Shown here: positions 33,802 through 43,893 of the stretch, piece by piece
Position numbering within the stretch: the first letter of the stretch is position 1
How the letters are laid out: each line of letters starts with the position of its first letter
DNA from: Polaromonas sp. CF318
Lineage (GTDB): Bacteria; Pseudomonadota; Gammaproteobacteria; Burkholderiales; Burkholderiaceae_C
Assembly (NCBI RefSeq): GCF_000282655.1
Contig: NZ_AKIV01000047.1
Location: forward strand, 1 to 64,000
DNA length: 64,000 nt
Direction: 5' to 3'
Notes under the pieces: model-generated
What the model was told of the DNA's origin: nothing
Database searches by the model: none
Seen by the model: only the letters and a program-made list of their open reading frames with translations
Translations under genes and position numbers: made by a program

Positions 33802-34713
33802 ATGCGCCACTCCCCGGAAGCCCTGACCGCTTTTGCCGAGGCCGCCACGCTGGGCTCGTTTTCGGCCGCGGCGCGCAAGCTGGGCAAAAGCCAATCGACG
33901 GTCAGCAGCGCCATCGCCAACCTGGAAATCGACCTCGGCATCACGCTGTTTGACCGCAGCAGCCGCAAGCCGGCCCTGACGGAGAACGGCAGGGTCATGC
34001 TGGGCAAGGTGCAGGAGATCCTGGCGGCCAGCGACCGGCTGGACCGCGCCGCCGGCCAGTTGGGCGGCGGCATGGAGCCCAAGCTCAGCGTGGTCTGGTC
34101 CGACACCTACCAGTCCGACCGGTTCGAGGAAATGCTGCTGGCGTTTGAGCAGCGCTTTCCGGACCTGGAGTTCGAATGCCTGATTGCCGAACACGGCGAC
34201 CTGGTATCGCTGGTGCAGACCGGCCGGGCGCACATAGGCGTGGTGGCCGCGCAAAACGCCTACCCGCCGGACATCGGCTCGGCCACCATTGCCGAGCAGT
34301 CTGAAATCACGCTGTTTGTGGCCACGGCTCACCCGCTGGCCGGCATGAAGGACATCACGCCCGAATTGTTGGCCGGCTTCAGGGAGCTGCGGCTGGATAC
34401 TTATATAGAGGGAGAGCAGGGCGCCCAGGGCCTGCCCCAGTCACGCCGCGCCTGGTCGGCGCCGAGCTACCTCATGCTGATGGAAATGGCGGTGCTGGGT
34501 TTTGGCTGGGCGGCGATTCCGCGCTGGATGGTGACGCGTTTTGCCACCGGCAAATTGAGCGAGCTCGATGCGCGCGGCTGGCCGCGGCGCGTGCCGGTGG
34601 ATGCCGTGTGGTCGCGCCAGCGTTCCCTGGGCCGCGCCGGCACCTGGTTGCTGCAGGAAATGCTGGCGCCTGCCGGGCCCGGAAATCCGTCGGCGATCCC
34701 GGGCGGAATGTGA
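33802..34713 (+). CDS. LysR-family transcriptional regulator
   Basis: 303 residues with an N-terminal winged helix (ALTAFAEAATLGSFSAAARK, LGKSQSTVSSAIANLE) and a substrate-binding effector domain from about residue 90. Its divergent layout with the PACE efflux gene predicts that it controls that gene, perhaps in response to a biocide or polyamine. LysR proteins usually repress their own gene as well. The short gap contains candidate binding dyads. A CCCGCA/TGCGGG pair just after the stop may be part of a weak terminator. Confidence 0.9.
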   Translation: MRHSPEALTAFAEAATLGSFSAAARKLGKSQSTVSSAIANLEIDLGITLFDRSSRKPALTENGRVMLGKVQEILAASDRLDRAAGQLGGGMEPKLSVVWSDTYQSDRFEEMLLAFEQRFPDLEFECLIAEHGDLVSLVQTGRAHIGVVAAQNAYPPDIGSATIAEQSEITLFVATAHPLAGMKDITPELLAGFRELRLDTYIEGEQGAQGLPQSRRAWSAPSYLMLMEMAVLGFGWAAIPRWMVTRFATGKLSELDARGWPRRVPVDAVWSRQRSLGRAGTWLLQEMLAPAGPGNPSAIPGGM

Positions 34714-34785
34714 AAAAACCCGCAGCCGGGTCGGGCATGCGGGCGGTGGCGACGGGCGCAGCAAGCGCGCCCGCATCGGGGACGG

Positions 34786-35412
34786 TCAGAAGCGGTAGCG
34801 CAGGCCCAGGCTGGTGGTGCTGACGCGCTCCTTGCCGGTGCCGACGAACTTCAGGTCATGCTCGTCCCATGCCAGCACGGCCGACAGGGCCGGGGTAAAA
34901 GCCCATTCGGCGCCTATGCCGTAAGACACCCCCCAGTTGCTCTCGCTGCCGGAGGCCAGGCCGGAAGCCGGCGAGGCGGACACGCGGGTGTGCCCGTAGG
35001 TCGTTCCCAGCTTGCCCAGCAGGTTGAAGGAGTTGCTCAGCGGCAGGCGCCCGACCAGGCTCAGGTTGATGCCTTGCGCTTCCGTCTGTCCGCCGCCGCG
35101 GTTGGCCTTGCCGAAATCGGTGTAGCCCAGTTCCAGGCCGAAGTTGTTGTTGAAGTAGCTGCCGCCGTAGATGTTGTACGAGGTGTCCTTGTTGTCCGAC
35201 GGGAAGGCGCCGGCGCCGCTGGGCAGTGAGAAGTCCGACTGGCCCACGTTCAGGCCGAAGTAGCGCGAGCCCGGTGCATAAAAGGAATAGTTGCTGCTGC
35301 TCGACATGCCCGTGCTGGAGCTCGAACTGCTCTGGGCTTGCGCGCCGGTGGCGGCCGCCAGCGCGGCCGCGGCGAGTAGGGAGGCGGAAAAGATACGAGT
35401 CATTGATGGCAT
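34786..35412 (-). CDS. Small outer-membrane beta-barrel protein
   Basis: 208 residues: signal peptide ending ATGAQAQ, a Ser-rich stretch, then an OmpA/OmpW-like eight-stranded barrel with alternating aromatic strands (YFGLNVGQSDFSL, NNFGLELGYTDFGK, WGVSYGIGAEWAF) and a terminal Phe in LGLRYRF. GAAGGAA precedes the ATG. It lacks the OmpA peptidoglycan domain. Likely a surface barrel of unknown role. Single gene, opposite to its neighbours. Confidence 0.85.
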   Translation of the reverse strand: MPSMTRIFSASLLAAAALAAATGAQAQSSSSSSTGMSSSSNYSFYAPGSRYFGLNVGQSDFSLPSGAGAFPSDNKDTSYNIYGGSYFNNNFGLELGYTDFGKANRGGGQTEAQGINLSLVGRLPLSNSFNLLGKLGTTYGHTRVSASPASGLASGSESNWGVSYGIGAEWAFTPALSAVLAWDEHDLKFVGTGKERVSTTSLGLRYRF

Positions 35413-35645
35413 GGTGTTTCCTTCAGGGATAAATGGGCGGCGTCACGCTTGTGGCAAAACGGCCGCATGTTGTTGATTTCCGTCGTGAAATTTAAGGTGC
35501 GCTCCGGTGCACTTTTGTGGGTGCAAAAGTTAAATCCCTGTAGGACAAGCGGAAGTTTGCCCGCTGGGTTTGCGCACGGCGGGACGCGGTGGCGCGGCGC
35601 CGCGCGAGGCTGCTGGGCCGATTTTTGCGGTGCTAAAGTCAGGGC

Positions 35646-36491
35646 ATGCCGCTCATTACCTACCTGCCCGGAAGCACAGCGCTGGTCCTGGATTCTCCTC
35701 ACAGCGGAACGGTCTATCCGGCGGATTTCCGGCATGCCTGCGAACTCGCCGTGCTGCGCAGCGCCGAAGATACCCATGTCGAAAAACTCTACGACTTTGC
35801 CCCCGCCCTGGGCGTGCATTGGGTTGAGGCGCACTTTCCACGCAGCTACCTCGACGCCAACCGCAACACCACCGAAATGGACGTGAGCCTGCTGGACGGG
35901 CCCTGGCCCGGGCCTGTGGAGACCGATCCCCAAATACTGTCCAAGGTGCGCTTGGGCAAAGGCCTGATCTGGCGCACCACGGACGAAGGTGTGCCGCTGT
36001 ACGACCGCAAGCTGGGTGTGGCGGAAATCCAGGCACGCATAGAGCAGTGCTGGAAGCCCTACCACGCGGCTGTTGCGCGCGCGATTGACGCTGCCCACGA
36101 GGCGCACGGCTACAGCATCCACATCAACTGCCATTCCATGCCCGCGGTGGCCTCCAGCAGCGCGACGGATTTTCCGGGCGAAGCGCATGCCGACTTCGTG
36201 GTGGGCGACCGCGAAGGCACGACCGCCAGCAAGGCCTTGTCCAGGCTGGTGTGCGAACACCTGAAGGCGCGCGGTTACAGCGTGGCCTACAACCACCCCT
36301 ACAAGGGTGTGGAGCTGGTTCGCCGCTACAGCCGGCCCGCCGAACACCGGCACAGCATTCAACTCGAAATCAACCGCAAGCTGTACATGGACGAAAGCAG
36401 CTTCGCGCTGACACCCGGCGCCGAATCGCTCAAGGCCAGCTTGCGCTCGCTGGTCGAGCGGTTGCTCCAAACCGACCCCCGCGCCACGTGA
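35646..36491 (+). CDS. N-formylglutamate amidohydrolase
   Basis: 281 residues of the FGase family: LDSPHSGTVYPADF near the N-terminus, SYLDANRNTTEMDVS, INCHSMPA with a metal-binding His, VVGDREGTTAS, and AYNHPYKGVELVRRYS. The reaction splits N-formyl-L-glutamate (or a related N-acyl amino acid) in histidine breakdown. No other hut genes are present, so the true substrate may differ. It is followed 45 nt later by the HDAC-like gene, with a T9 run in between but no clear stem. Confidence 0.9.
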   Translation: MPLITYLPGSTALVLDSPHSGTVYPADFRHACELAVLRSAEDTHVEKLYDFAPALGVHWVEAHFPRSYLDANRNTTEMDVSLLDGPWPGPVETDPQILSKVRLGKGLIWRTTDEGVPLYDRKLGVAEIQARIEQCWKPYHAAVARAIDAAHEAHGYSIHINCHSMPAVASSSATDFPGEAHADFVVGDREGTTASKALSRLVCEHLKARGYSVAYNHPYKGVELVRRYSRPAEHRHSIQLEINRKLYMDESSFALTPGAESLKASLRSLVERLLQTDPRAT

Positions 36492-36536
36492 AGCCCGCGG
36501 GCTGCCGCCTTTTTTTTTGCCCAACCCCCCGCCACC

Positions 36537-37573
<1,037 letters not shown>

Positions 37574-37574
<1 letters not shown>

Positions 37575-38668
37575 TGGACAAAGTCGATTGTGTGGTGATA
37601 GGCGCGGGCGTGGTGGGCCTGGCCGTGGCGCGCGCGTTGGCGCTGCGGGGCAGGGAGGTCATGGTGCTGGAGGCCGCCGATGCGATAGGTACGGGCACCA
37701 GCTCGCGCAACAGCGAGGTGATACACGCCGGCATCTACTACCCGCAAGGCTCGCTCAAGGCCAGGCTGTGCGTGGAGGGCAAGGAACTGCTGTATGCCTA
37801 CTGCGCCGAACGCGGCATAAGCCACAGGCGCTGCGGCAAGCTGATTGTGGCGACCAGCCAGGCACAGGTCGCGCAGCTGCAAGGCATACGCGACAAGGCG
37901 GCCGCCAACGGCGTGAACGACCTGGCCCTGCTGACACGCGAGCAAGCCCGCGCGATGGAGCCGAAGCTCGAATGCGTGGCCGCGTTGCATTCGCCCAGCA
38001 CCGGCATTGTCGACAGCCACGGCCTGATGCTGGCACTGCAGGGCGACCTCGAGAACGCGGGCGGCCTGGTTGCGCTCAATTCGCCGCTGGCGCGCGCTGA
38101 ATGCTCTGCATCGGCGATTTACCTGGCGGCGCAAGACGGTACCGAGCTCGAAGCCACAAGCGTCGTCAACGCCGCGGGCCTGCAAGCCCAGCAACTGGCC
38201 AGGCGTTTTGCCGGCCTGCCCGCCAAGCATGTGCCGCCCAGCCATTACGCCAAGGGCAACTACTTCACGCTGCCGGGACGCTCGCCTTTCAGCCGCCTGA
38301 TCTATCCCGTGCCCGAGGCGGCCGGCCTGGGTGTGCACCTGACCGTGGACATGGGCGGCCAGGCCAAATTCGGCCCCGACGTGCAATGGGTGGATTCGCC
38401 CGACGACCTGGTGGTGGACCCGGCACGGGGTGAGGCTTTTTATGCCGAGGTGCGCAAATACTGGCCGGCGCTGGCCGACGGTGCGCTGGCGCCGGGCTAT
38501 GCCGGCATACGCCCCAAGATCCAGGCGCCCCATGAGGCCGCCAAGGACTTTCTCATCCAGGGTCCCCGCGATCACGGCGTGGCGGGCCTGGTCAATCTCT
38601 TCGGCATTGAATCGCCGGGACTGACGAGTTCGCTGGCGATTGGCGACTACGTGAGCCGGATGCTGTAG
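37574..38668 (+). CDS. FAD-dependent oxidoreductase, LhgO-like
   Basis: 364 residues of the DAO-type flavoprotein family closest to L-2-hydroxyglutarate oxidase. The dinucleotide fold is [17 protein letters not shown], followed by the [15 protein letters not shown] motif characteristic of LhgO/L2HGDH, ASSAINAAG-like segment [10 protein letters not shown], and [19 protein letters not shown] at the C-terminus. It would oxidise L-2-hydroxyglutarate to 2-oxoglutarate and feed electrons to quinone. Coupled to the deacetylase gene by overlapping codons. Confidence 0.88.
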
Positions 38669-38674
38669 GGCCGC

Positions 38675-39457
38675 TTACTGCGCCGCCCAGCCGCCGTCCA
38701 TGTTCCAGGCCACGCCGCGCACATTGTTGCCGGCCGGCGAGCAGAAAAACACCGCCAGCGCGCCCAGTTCTTCGGGCGTGGTGAACTGCATCGAGGGTTC
38801 TTTTTCGCCCAGCAGCTGCCTGGTCGCCGCCTCATTGCTGATGTTGCCGGCGGCGGCCTTGGCGTCCACCTGTTTTTGCACCAGGGGCGTGAGCACCCAG
38901 CCAGGGCAGATGGCGTTGCAGGTGACACCCGTGGTGGCGTTCTCGAGCGCGGTGACCTTGGTCAGGCCGACGATGCCGTGCTTGGCGGCGACGTAGGCGG
39001 ATTTTTCAGCCGAACCGACCAGGCCATGGACCGAGGCCACGTTGATGATGCGGCCCCAGCCCTTGCCACCGTTGGCCGCCAGCATGGCGGGCAGGGCCAG
39101 GCGGGTGGCGTGGAAGGCGCTGCTCAGGTTGATGGCGATCACGGCGTCCCAGCGTTCGACCGGGAAGTTCTCGACGCGCGCCACGTGCTGGATGCCGGCG
39201 TTGTTGACGAGAATGTCGACCTGGCCGAACTGCGCGGCGGCATAACGCATCATGTCCTCGATGTCGGCGACCTTGCTCATGTCGGCGCCGTGGTAGGCCA
39301 CGCGCGCGCCCAGCGCTTCCACCTCGGCCTTGGGGCCGTCCACGTCGCCGAAGCCGTTGATCACGATGTTGGCGCCCTGCGCCGCCAGCGCCTTGGCGAT
39401 GCCCAGGCCTATCCCGCTGGTCGAGCCGGTGACGAGGGCTGTTTTACCTTTGAGCAT
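38675..39457 (-). CDS. bdhA: 3-hydroxybutyrate dehydrogenase
   Basis: 260-residue short-chain dehydrogenase that interconverts 3-hydroxybutyrate and acetoacetate with NAD, used when polyhydroxybutyrate is degraded. Cofactor motif TGSTSGIGLGIA, NNAGIQHVA, and active site Ser/Tyr/Lys in NVASVHGLVGSAEKSAYVAAK (listed as NVASVHG and SAYVAAK). AICPGWVLTPLVQKQ is characteristic of this enzyme. GGAGAAA precedes the ATG. It converges with the oxidase gene, ending 6 nt away. The PHB regulator phaR lies 4 kb downstream. Confidence 0.93.
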   Translation of the reverse strand: MLKGKTALVTGSTSGIGLGIAKALAAQGANIVINGFGDVDGPKAEVEALGARVAYHGADMSKVADIEDMMRYAAAQFGQVDILVNNAGIQHVARVENFPVERWDAVIAINLSSAFHATRLALPAMLAANGGKGWGRIINVASVHGLVGSAEKSAYVAAKHGIVGLTKVTALENATTGVTCNAICPGWVLTPLVQKQVDAKAAAGNISNEAATRQLLGEKEPSMQFTTPEELGALAVFFCSPAGNNVRGVAWNMDGGWAAQ

Positions 39458-39575
39458 GGTGTTTCTCCGGATGATTTACGATGGTTGAACTGGGAACCCG
39501 AACCTCGCGCCGTGCATCTGGCGCCGGGTTGATTTCTCAAGCAATTATCAAGCCTTTGAATTGAACCGCCGCACC

Positions 39576-40481
39576 ATGACCCAACCTACGCTGAACTACG
39601 TAAATTGCCCCGATGCCGGCGGTGGCCACCGCATGGCGTACTGGCAGTGGGGCAGGGCGGACAGTTCGCACGTCATCGTTTGTGTGCACGGCTTGTCGCG
39701 CCAGGGACGCGATTTTGACGTGCTGGCGCGGGCACTGTCCGAGCGGGCCGATGTGCGCGTGGTCTGCCCCGATGTGGTGGGCCGCGGCGAAAGCGACTGG
39801 CTCAAGGATCCCATGGGCTACCAGCTGCGCACTTATGCGGGCGACATGCTGGCGATGCTGGGCCAGTTGCACGCCCAGGCGCCGGTGGCCTCCCTGGACT
39901 GGGTGGGCACCAGCATGGGCGGGCTGATCGGCGTGGCGGTGTGTGGAACGCCCAACCTGCCTTTGCCGGTGCCTGTGCGACGGCTGGTGCTCAATGACGT
40001 GGGGCCGGCCATCCAGTGGCAGGCGATTGTGCGCATAGGCGCCTACCTGGGCCAAGCCGGCCACTTCGGCTCGGTGCAGGAAGCGGCCGATGCGATGTGG
40101 GCGATCTCCCAGAGCTTCGGTCCGCACACGCCCGAGCAGTGGCTGGCGTTGTCGCGCCCCATGCTCAGGCGCGTCTCCGAGGCCGCCGATGCCAAGTGGC
40201 GCCTGCATTACGACCCGGCCATCGCCGTGCCTTTCAAGCAGGAAACCGAGGAATCCGCGCGCCAGGGGGAGACCATGCTCTGGCAACTCTACGACAATAT
40301 CAAGGCCGAAACCCTTGTGATACGCGGCCGGCAATCCGACTTGCTGAGCCCGCAGACGGCCCAGGCCATGACGCAGCGCGGGCCGCGCGCCCGCGTGGTG
40401 GAATTCGAAGGCGTGGGACATGCGCCCACGCTGATCGCGCCCGACCAGCTCGCCGCCGTGACGGGCTTTTTGCTGGGCTGA
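39576..40481 (+). CDS. Alpha/beta hydrolase
   Basis: 301-residue single-domain hydrolase. The nucleophile elbow is GTSMGG, the oxyanion region IVCVHGLSRQGRDF, and the catalytic His lies in FEGVGHAPTL near the end; Asp in RGRQSDLLSP is the acid. ATG 39576 is taken; a TTG five codons earlier is possible. Substrate unknown. It sits 28 nt before relA in the same direction, so the two may share a transcript. Confidence 0.87.
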   Translation: MTQPTLNYVNCPDAGGGHRMAYWQWGRADSSHVIVCVHGLSRQGRDFDVLARALSERADVRVVCPDVVGRGESDWLKDPMGYQLRTYAGDMLAMLGQLHAQAPVASLDWVGTSMGGLIGVAVCGTPNLPLPVPVRRLVLNDVGPAIQWQAIVRIGAYLGQAGHFGSVQEAADAMWAISQSFGPHTPEQWLALSRPMLRRVSEAADAKWRLHYDPAIAVPFKQETEESARQGETMLWQLYDNIKAETLVIRGRQSDLLSPQTAQAMTQRGPRARVVEFEGVGHAPTLIAPDQLAAVTGFLLG

Positions 40482-40509
40482 GGCCGCGCAACCATTTGAC
40501 TGAAGTTTC

Positions 40510-42771
40510 ATGAAAAGCAACGTGGTCGGGCCCGGTGGCCCGACAGCCTCCCAGGGGGCGAATGCCTCCATCGTGACCGCTACGGCCGACAGCCTGCCGG
40601 ACCAGCCGCATGCGCTGGCCCGCGCCCGCGCGTTCGCCGAGCCCCTGATCGCCAGCGAAACGCATGACACGGGTGAAAACATCCTCGCCCATGCCGACGC
40701 GGTGGCGGCCATCCTGAAGACCATAGGCGGCTCCGAGGCCATGCAGGCGGCGACCTACCTGGTCTATGCCTGCCAGCACTTGACCAAACCGCAGGAAGTG
40801 ATCACCAAGGCCTTCGGCGCCAACTACGCCGCGTTGGCCATGGAGACCACCAAGCTGGTCCAGGTGCAGCGCCAGGCACGTTCGGCGAATGCGAAAGCCC
40901 AGCTGCTGGACGACCCGGCCGCGCAGACCGAAAACGTGCGCAAGATGCTGCTGGCGTTTTCGCGCGACTTGCGCGTGGTGATGCTGCGGCTGGCGTCCCG
41001 CCTGCAGACCTTGCGCCACTACGCCGCAACGCGGCAGACCGCGCCGCTGCCGCTGGCCTACGAGTCGCTGCATGTTTTTGCGCCGCTGGCCAACCGCCTG
41101 GGTATCTGGCAGATCAAATGGGAGATGGAGGACCTGGCCTTTCGCTTCCTGGAGCCAGAGACCTACAAGCAGACGGCCCGCCTGCTTGACGAGAAGCGGG
41201 TGGAGCGTGAAGGTTTCATGGAAACCCTGCGTGCGCAGCTGGAGCGCGAACTCAACCAGAACGGCATTGCCGCGCTGGTGCAGGGCCGGCCCAAGCACAT
41301 CTACAGCATCGTGAAAAAAATGCGCGGCAAGTCGCTGGACTTCGAGCAGGTTTTTGACATCCGCGCGCTGCGGGTGATCGCCGCCGACGTGAAGGGCTGC
41401 TATGCGGCGCTCGGCTACGTGCATTCGCGCTTCACGCCGGTGGACGGCGAGTTCGACGACTACATCGCCAAGCCCAAGAGCAACGGCTACCAGTCGCTGC
41501 ACACCGTGGTGCGCGACGAGGCGGGCAGGGCGGTGGAAATTCAGGTGCGTACCCAGGCCATGCACGACCATGCCGAGCACGGCGTGGCCGCGCACTGGGC
41601 CTACAAGGAGGCCGGCACCAAGGGCTACGGCGGTGTATCGGCCAGCAGCGAATACGACGCCAAGATCGCCGTGCTGCGCCAGTTGCTGGCCTGGGAGCGA
41701 GATCTTTCGGGACCGGCGGCCCAGCGCGCGCGTGACGCCAAGCAAGGCCTGTTCGAGGACCGCATCTACGTGCTGACGCCGGACGCCGCCATCGTGGAGC
41801 TGCCGCAGGGCGCGACCACGGTGGACTTCGCCTACAGCGTGCACACCAGCCTGGGCCACCGCTGCCGCGGCGCGCGCATTGACGGTGTCATGGTGCCGCT
41901 CAACACACCGCTGCAGAACGGCCAGACGGTGGAGGTCATCACCGTGAAGGAGGGCGGGCCTTCGCGCGACTGGCTCAACCCTGAACTCGGTTTTCTGAGC
42001 AGCCATCGCGCGAAATCCAAAGTGCGAGCCTGGTTCAACGCGTTGGCGATGGAGCAGACCGTGGCCCGGGGCCGCGAGGCCGTGGAAAAACTGCTGCAGC
42101 GCGAAGGCAAGACGGCGATGAAGCTGGACGACTTGGCGGTGCAGCTCGGCTTCAAGGCGGCGGATGATTTGTTTGAGGTGGTCGGCAAGGACGAGTTGTC
42201 CCTGCGCACAATAGAGAACATGCTCAGGCCGCCCGAACCGGCCCTGAGCCAGGACGATTACGTGCTGGCAAAAAAAGCCCGTTCGCCCAATTCGAATGCC
42301 AAGAAGGCGGCGGGTGGTGTGCTGGTTGTCGGCATGGGATCTTTGCTCACGCAACTGGCCAAGTGCTGCAAGCCCGCGCCGCCCGATGAGATCCTCGGCT
42401 TTGTCACCAAGGGCAAAGGCGTCAGCATTCACCGCAGCGACTGCAGCAACTTCCGCAACATGGCCAGCGGTAGCCCGGACCGCCTGATCGAGGTGCAATG
42501 GAATTCGCCCAAGACGCCCGACGGCGCGGTCTACCCGGTGGACGTCGCGGTCGAGGCGGCCGATCGGCAGGGCCTGCTGCGCGATATTTCCGAGGTCTTC
42601 GCCAAGGAAAAAATGAACGTGATCGGCGTGCAGACGCAGTCGGTGAAAGACAACCGCGGCGGCACGGCCTGGATGACTTTTACCGTGGAAGTGGCGCAAT
42701 CGGGCCGCCTCAACCAGGTGCTGGCCATCGTGGCCGAGGTGCCGGGCGTGCGCTCCGCGCGCCGGCGCTAA
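40510..42771 (+). CDS. relA: (p)ppGpp synthetase RelA
   Basis: 753-residue stringent-response enzyme. The N-terminal HD domain is degenerate: where active hydrolases have a His-Asp pair there is YLVYACQHL, so hydrolysis is not expected. The synthetase domain has GRPKHIYSIVKKMRGK and GEFDDYIAKPKSNGYQS, with the EFDD signature (about 314-317) that marks RelA rather than SpoT. TGS (about 411-480) and a C-terminal ACT domain (about 675-752) follow. It makes ppGpp on stalled ribosomes. tRNA-Val lies 180 bp downstream. Confidence 0.95.
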   Translation: MKSNVVGPGGPTASQGANASIVTATADSLPDQPHALARARAFAEPLIASETHDTGENILAHADAVAAILKTIGGSEAMQAATYLVYACQHLTKPQEVITKAFGANYAALAMETTKLVQVQRQARSANAKAQLLDDPAAQTENVRKMLLAFSRDLRVVMLRLASRLQTLRHYAATRQTAPLPLAYESLHVFAPLANRLGIWQIKWEMEDLAFRFLEPETYKQTARLLDEKRVEREGFMETLRAQLERELNQNGIAALVQGRPKHIYSIVKKMRGKSLDFEQVFDIRALRVIAADVKGCYAALGYVHSRFTPVDGEFDDYIAKPKSNGYQSLHTVVRDEAGRAVEIQVRTQAMHDHAEHGVAAHWAYKEAGTKGYGGVSASSEYDAKIAVLRQLLAWERDLSGPAAQRARDAKQGLFEDRIYVLTPDAAIVELPQGATTVDFAYSVHTSLGHRCRGARIDGVMVPLNTPLQNGQTVEVITVKEGGPSRDWLNPELGFLSSHRAKSKVRAWFNALAMEQTVARGREAVEKLLQREGKTAMKLDDLAVQLGFKAADDLFEVVGKDELSLRTIENMLRPPEPALSQDDYVLAKKARSPNSNAKKAAGGVLVVGMGSLLTQLAKCCKPAPPDEILGFVTKGKGVSIHRSDCSNFRNMASGSPDRLIEVQWNSPKTPDGAVYPVDVAVEAADRQGLLRDISEVFAKEKMNVIGVQTQSVKDNRGGTAWMTFTVEVAQSGRLNQVLAIVAEVPGVRSARRR

Positions 42772-42832
42772 GTGCGACTTGCATTGATCGCAGCGAAAGA
42801 ATGAGGGGGCTGTACTCCACGCCAGCAGGGGG

Positions 42833-42915
42833 CGCGGAACCGGCTTGGCCGGGCCGCAGGCGCAGCGCCCCCTCGGGGGACAGAGAGTCACACGCAGCGA
42901 GCGAACGTGGGGGCT
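42833..42915. repeat. Intergenic dyad repeat, copy 2
   Basis: Gap-free match to 31261-31343 with about 15 differences in 83 bp. The hairpin core here is CGCCCCCTCGGGGGAC. It stands between relA and the tRNA-Val promoter and could end relA transcription. Confidence 0.7.
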
Positions 42916-42924
42916 CAAATTGCG

Positions 42925-42940
42925 TGCTATACTGCTAGCT
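42925..42940 (+). promoter_or_regulatory. tRNA-Val promoter, extended -10
   Basis: TGCTATACT is an extended -10 (TGnTATACT) and is followed by GCTAGCT. The same block, with one change (TACACTGCTAGCT), stands before tRNA-Leu on the other strand, which supports both as tRNA promoters. No consensus -35 is seen. Confidence 0.5.
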
Positions 42941-42953
42941 TCGAACAGTCCTT

Positions 42954-43030
42954 AGGCGCGTAGCTCAGCTGGTTAGAGCACCACCTTGACATGGTGGGGG
43001 TCGTTGGTTCGAGTCCAATCGCGCCTACCA
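42954..43030 (+). tRNA. tRNA-Val (GAC)
   Basis: 77 nt with encoded CCA. Acceptor AGGCGCG pairs with CGCGCCT; D stem GCTC/GAGC; anticodon stem CCACC/GGTGG around loop TTGACAT, giving anticodon GAC (valine, codons GUC/GUU); T arm GTTGG-TTCGAGT-CCAAT. Intact cloverleaf. Confidence 0.97.
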
Positions 43031-43180
43031 ATTCCCTCGAAACGGTTCCTGTCCAGGCTTTCGCATCCATAATGCGGGCCCATCACACAGGGTAAACCAA
43101 GGGGATTGTGTACATCAGAATTCCTAGAATGTATTGAACCCCGGCGCTCAGGTGCTGGCCGTCATTCAGAGGAGAAATCA

Positions 43181-43795
43181 GTGCCAAAAAGCAAATCCAC
43201 CAGCCCGGCATCCGGCCTTCCGCCTTCACAGGGCGATGCGGCTGCCGACGGTAATTCCGGCGCCAAAAGCGGCCGGGCTGCCGGCAAGGCTGCGGCGTCC
43301 CGCGTGATCAAGAAGTACCCGAACCGGCGGCTCTACGACACCGAGACCTCGACCTACATCACGCTCACCGAGGTGCGGCAGCTGGTGATGGAGAGCGCCG
43401 ACTTTGTGGTGCGCGATGCCAAGACCAACGAAGACCTGACGCGCAGCATCCTGCTGCAAATCATTCTTGAGGAAGAAACCGGCGGCGCGCCCATGTTCAC
43501 CGAAGCCGTGCTGGCCAACATCATCCGTTTTTACGGCAATGCGATGCAGGGCTTCATGGGCGCTTACCTGGAGAAAAATGTCCAGAGCTTCATGGACCTG
43601 CAGGTCAAGATGGCCGAGCAGTCCAAGGGGCTGACACCTGAAATGTGGGCGCAGTTCATGAATGCGCAGTCGCCCATGATGCAAGGAATGATGGGCACCT
43701 ATGTGGAGCAATCCAAGAACGTTTTCACGCAGATGCAAGAGCAGATGCAAAAGCAGAGCGAGCAGATGCTGCAGGCTTTCGGCCTCAAGAAGTGA
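43181..43795 (+). CDS. phaR: Polyhydroxyalkanoate synthesis repressor PhaR
   Basis: 204-residue regulator of PHB granule genes. It binds phasin promoters and the polymer. After a disordered Ser/Pro/Ala-rich start comes the DNA-binding domain with KKYPNRRLYDTETSTYITL, then helical PHB-accumulation segments (ILLQIILEEETGGAPMFTE, GFMGAYLEKNVQSFMDLQ) and a Met/Gln-rich C-terminus (MQEQMQKQSEQMLQAFG). The GTG at 43181 is chosen because AGAGGAGA lies just upstream; the frame further up lacks conserved sequence. The presence of bdhA nearby agrees with a PHB-storing organism. Confidence 0.93.
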   Translation: MPKSKSTSPASGLPPSQGDAAADGNSGAKSGRAAGKAAASRVIKKYPNRRLYDTETSTYITLTEVRQLVMESADFVVRDAKTNEDLTRSILLQIILEEETGGAPMFTEAVLANIIRFYGNAMQGFMGAYLEKNVQSFMDLQVKMAEQSKGLTPEMWAQFMNAQSPMMQGMMGTYVEQSKNVFTQMQEQMQKQSEQMLQAFGLKK

Positions 43796-43893
43796 ACTGA
43801 ACGCCGGGCCTTGTGTCCGCGCGAGTACTGGCCGTTGAAGGCCATCCGGGGTTCACGGTTCGCCCTGACGCTTACCCTGAGACAATAGACCCC

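Noticed and set aside
36494..36525. Terminator between the amidohydrolase and HDAC-like genes
   Set aside because: There is a T9 run, but the preceding palindrome GCCCGCGGGC has no loop, and the genes are close and co-directional.
40300..42918. Very long minus-strand open frame (872 codons) opposite relA
   Set aside because: Antisense shadow of a GC-rich gene; no domain is recognisable and relA on the other strand is unmistakable. The same holds for long frames opposite bamA, the DISM kinase and the MsbA-like gene.
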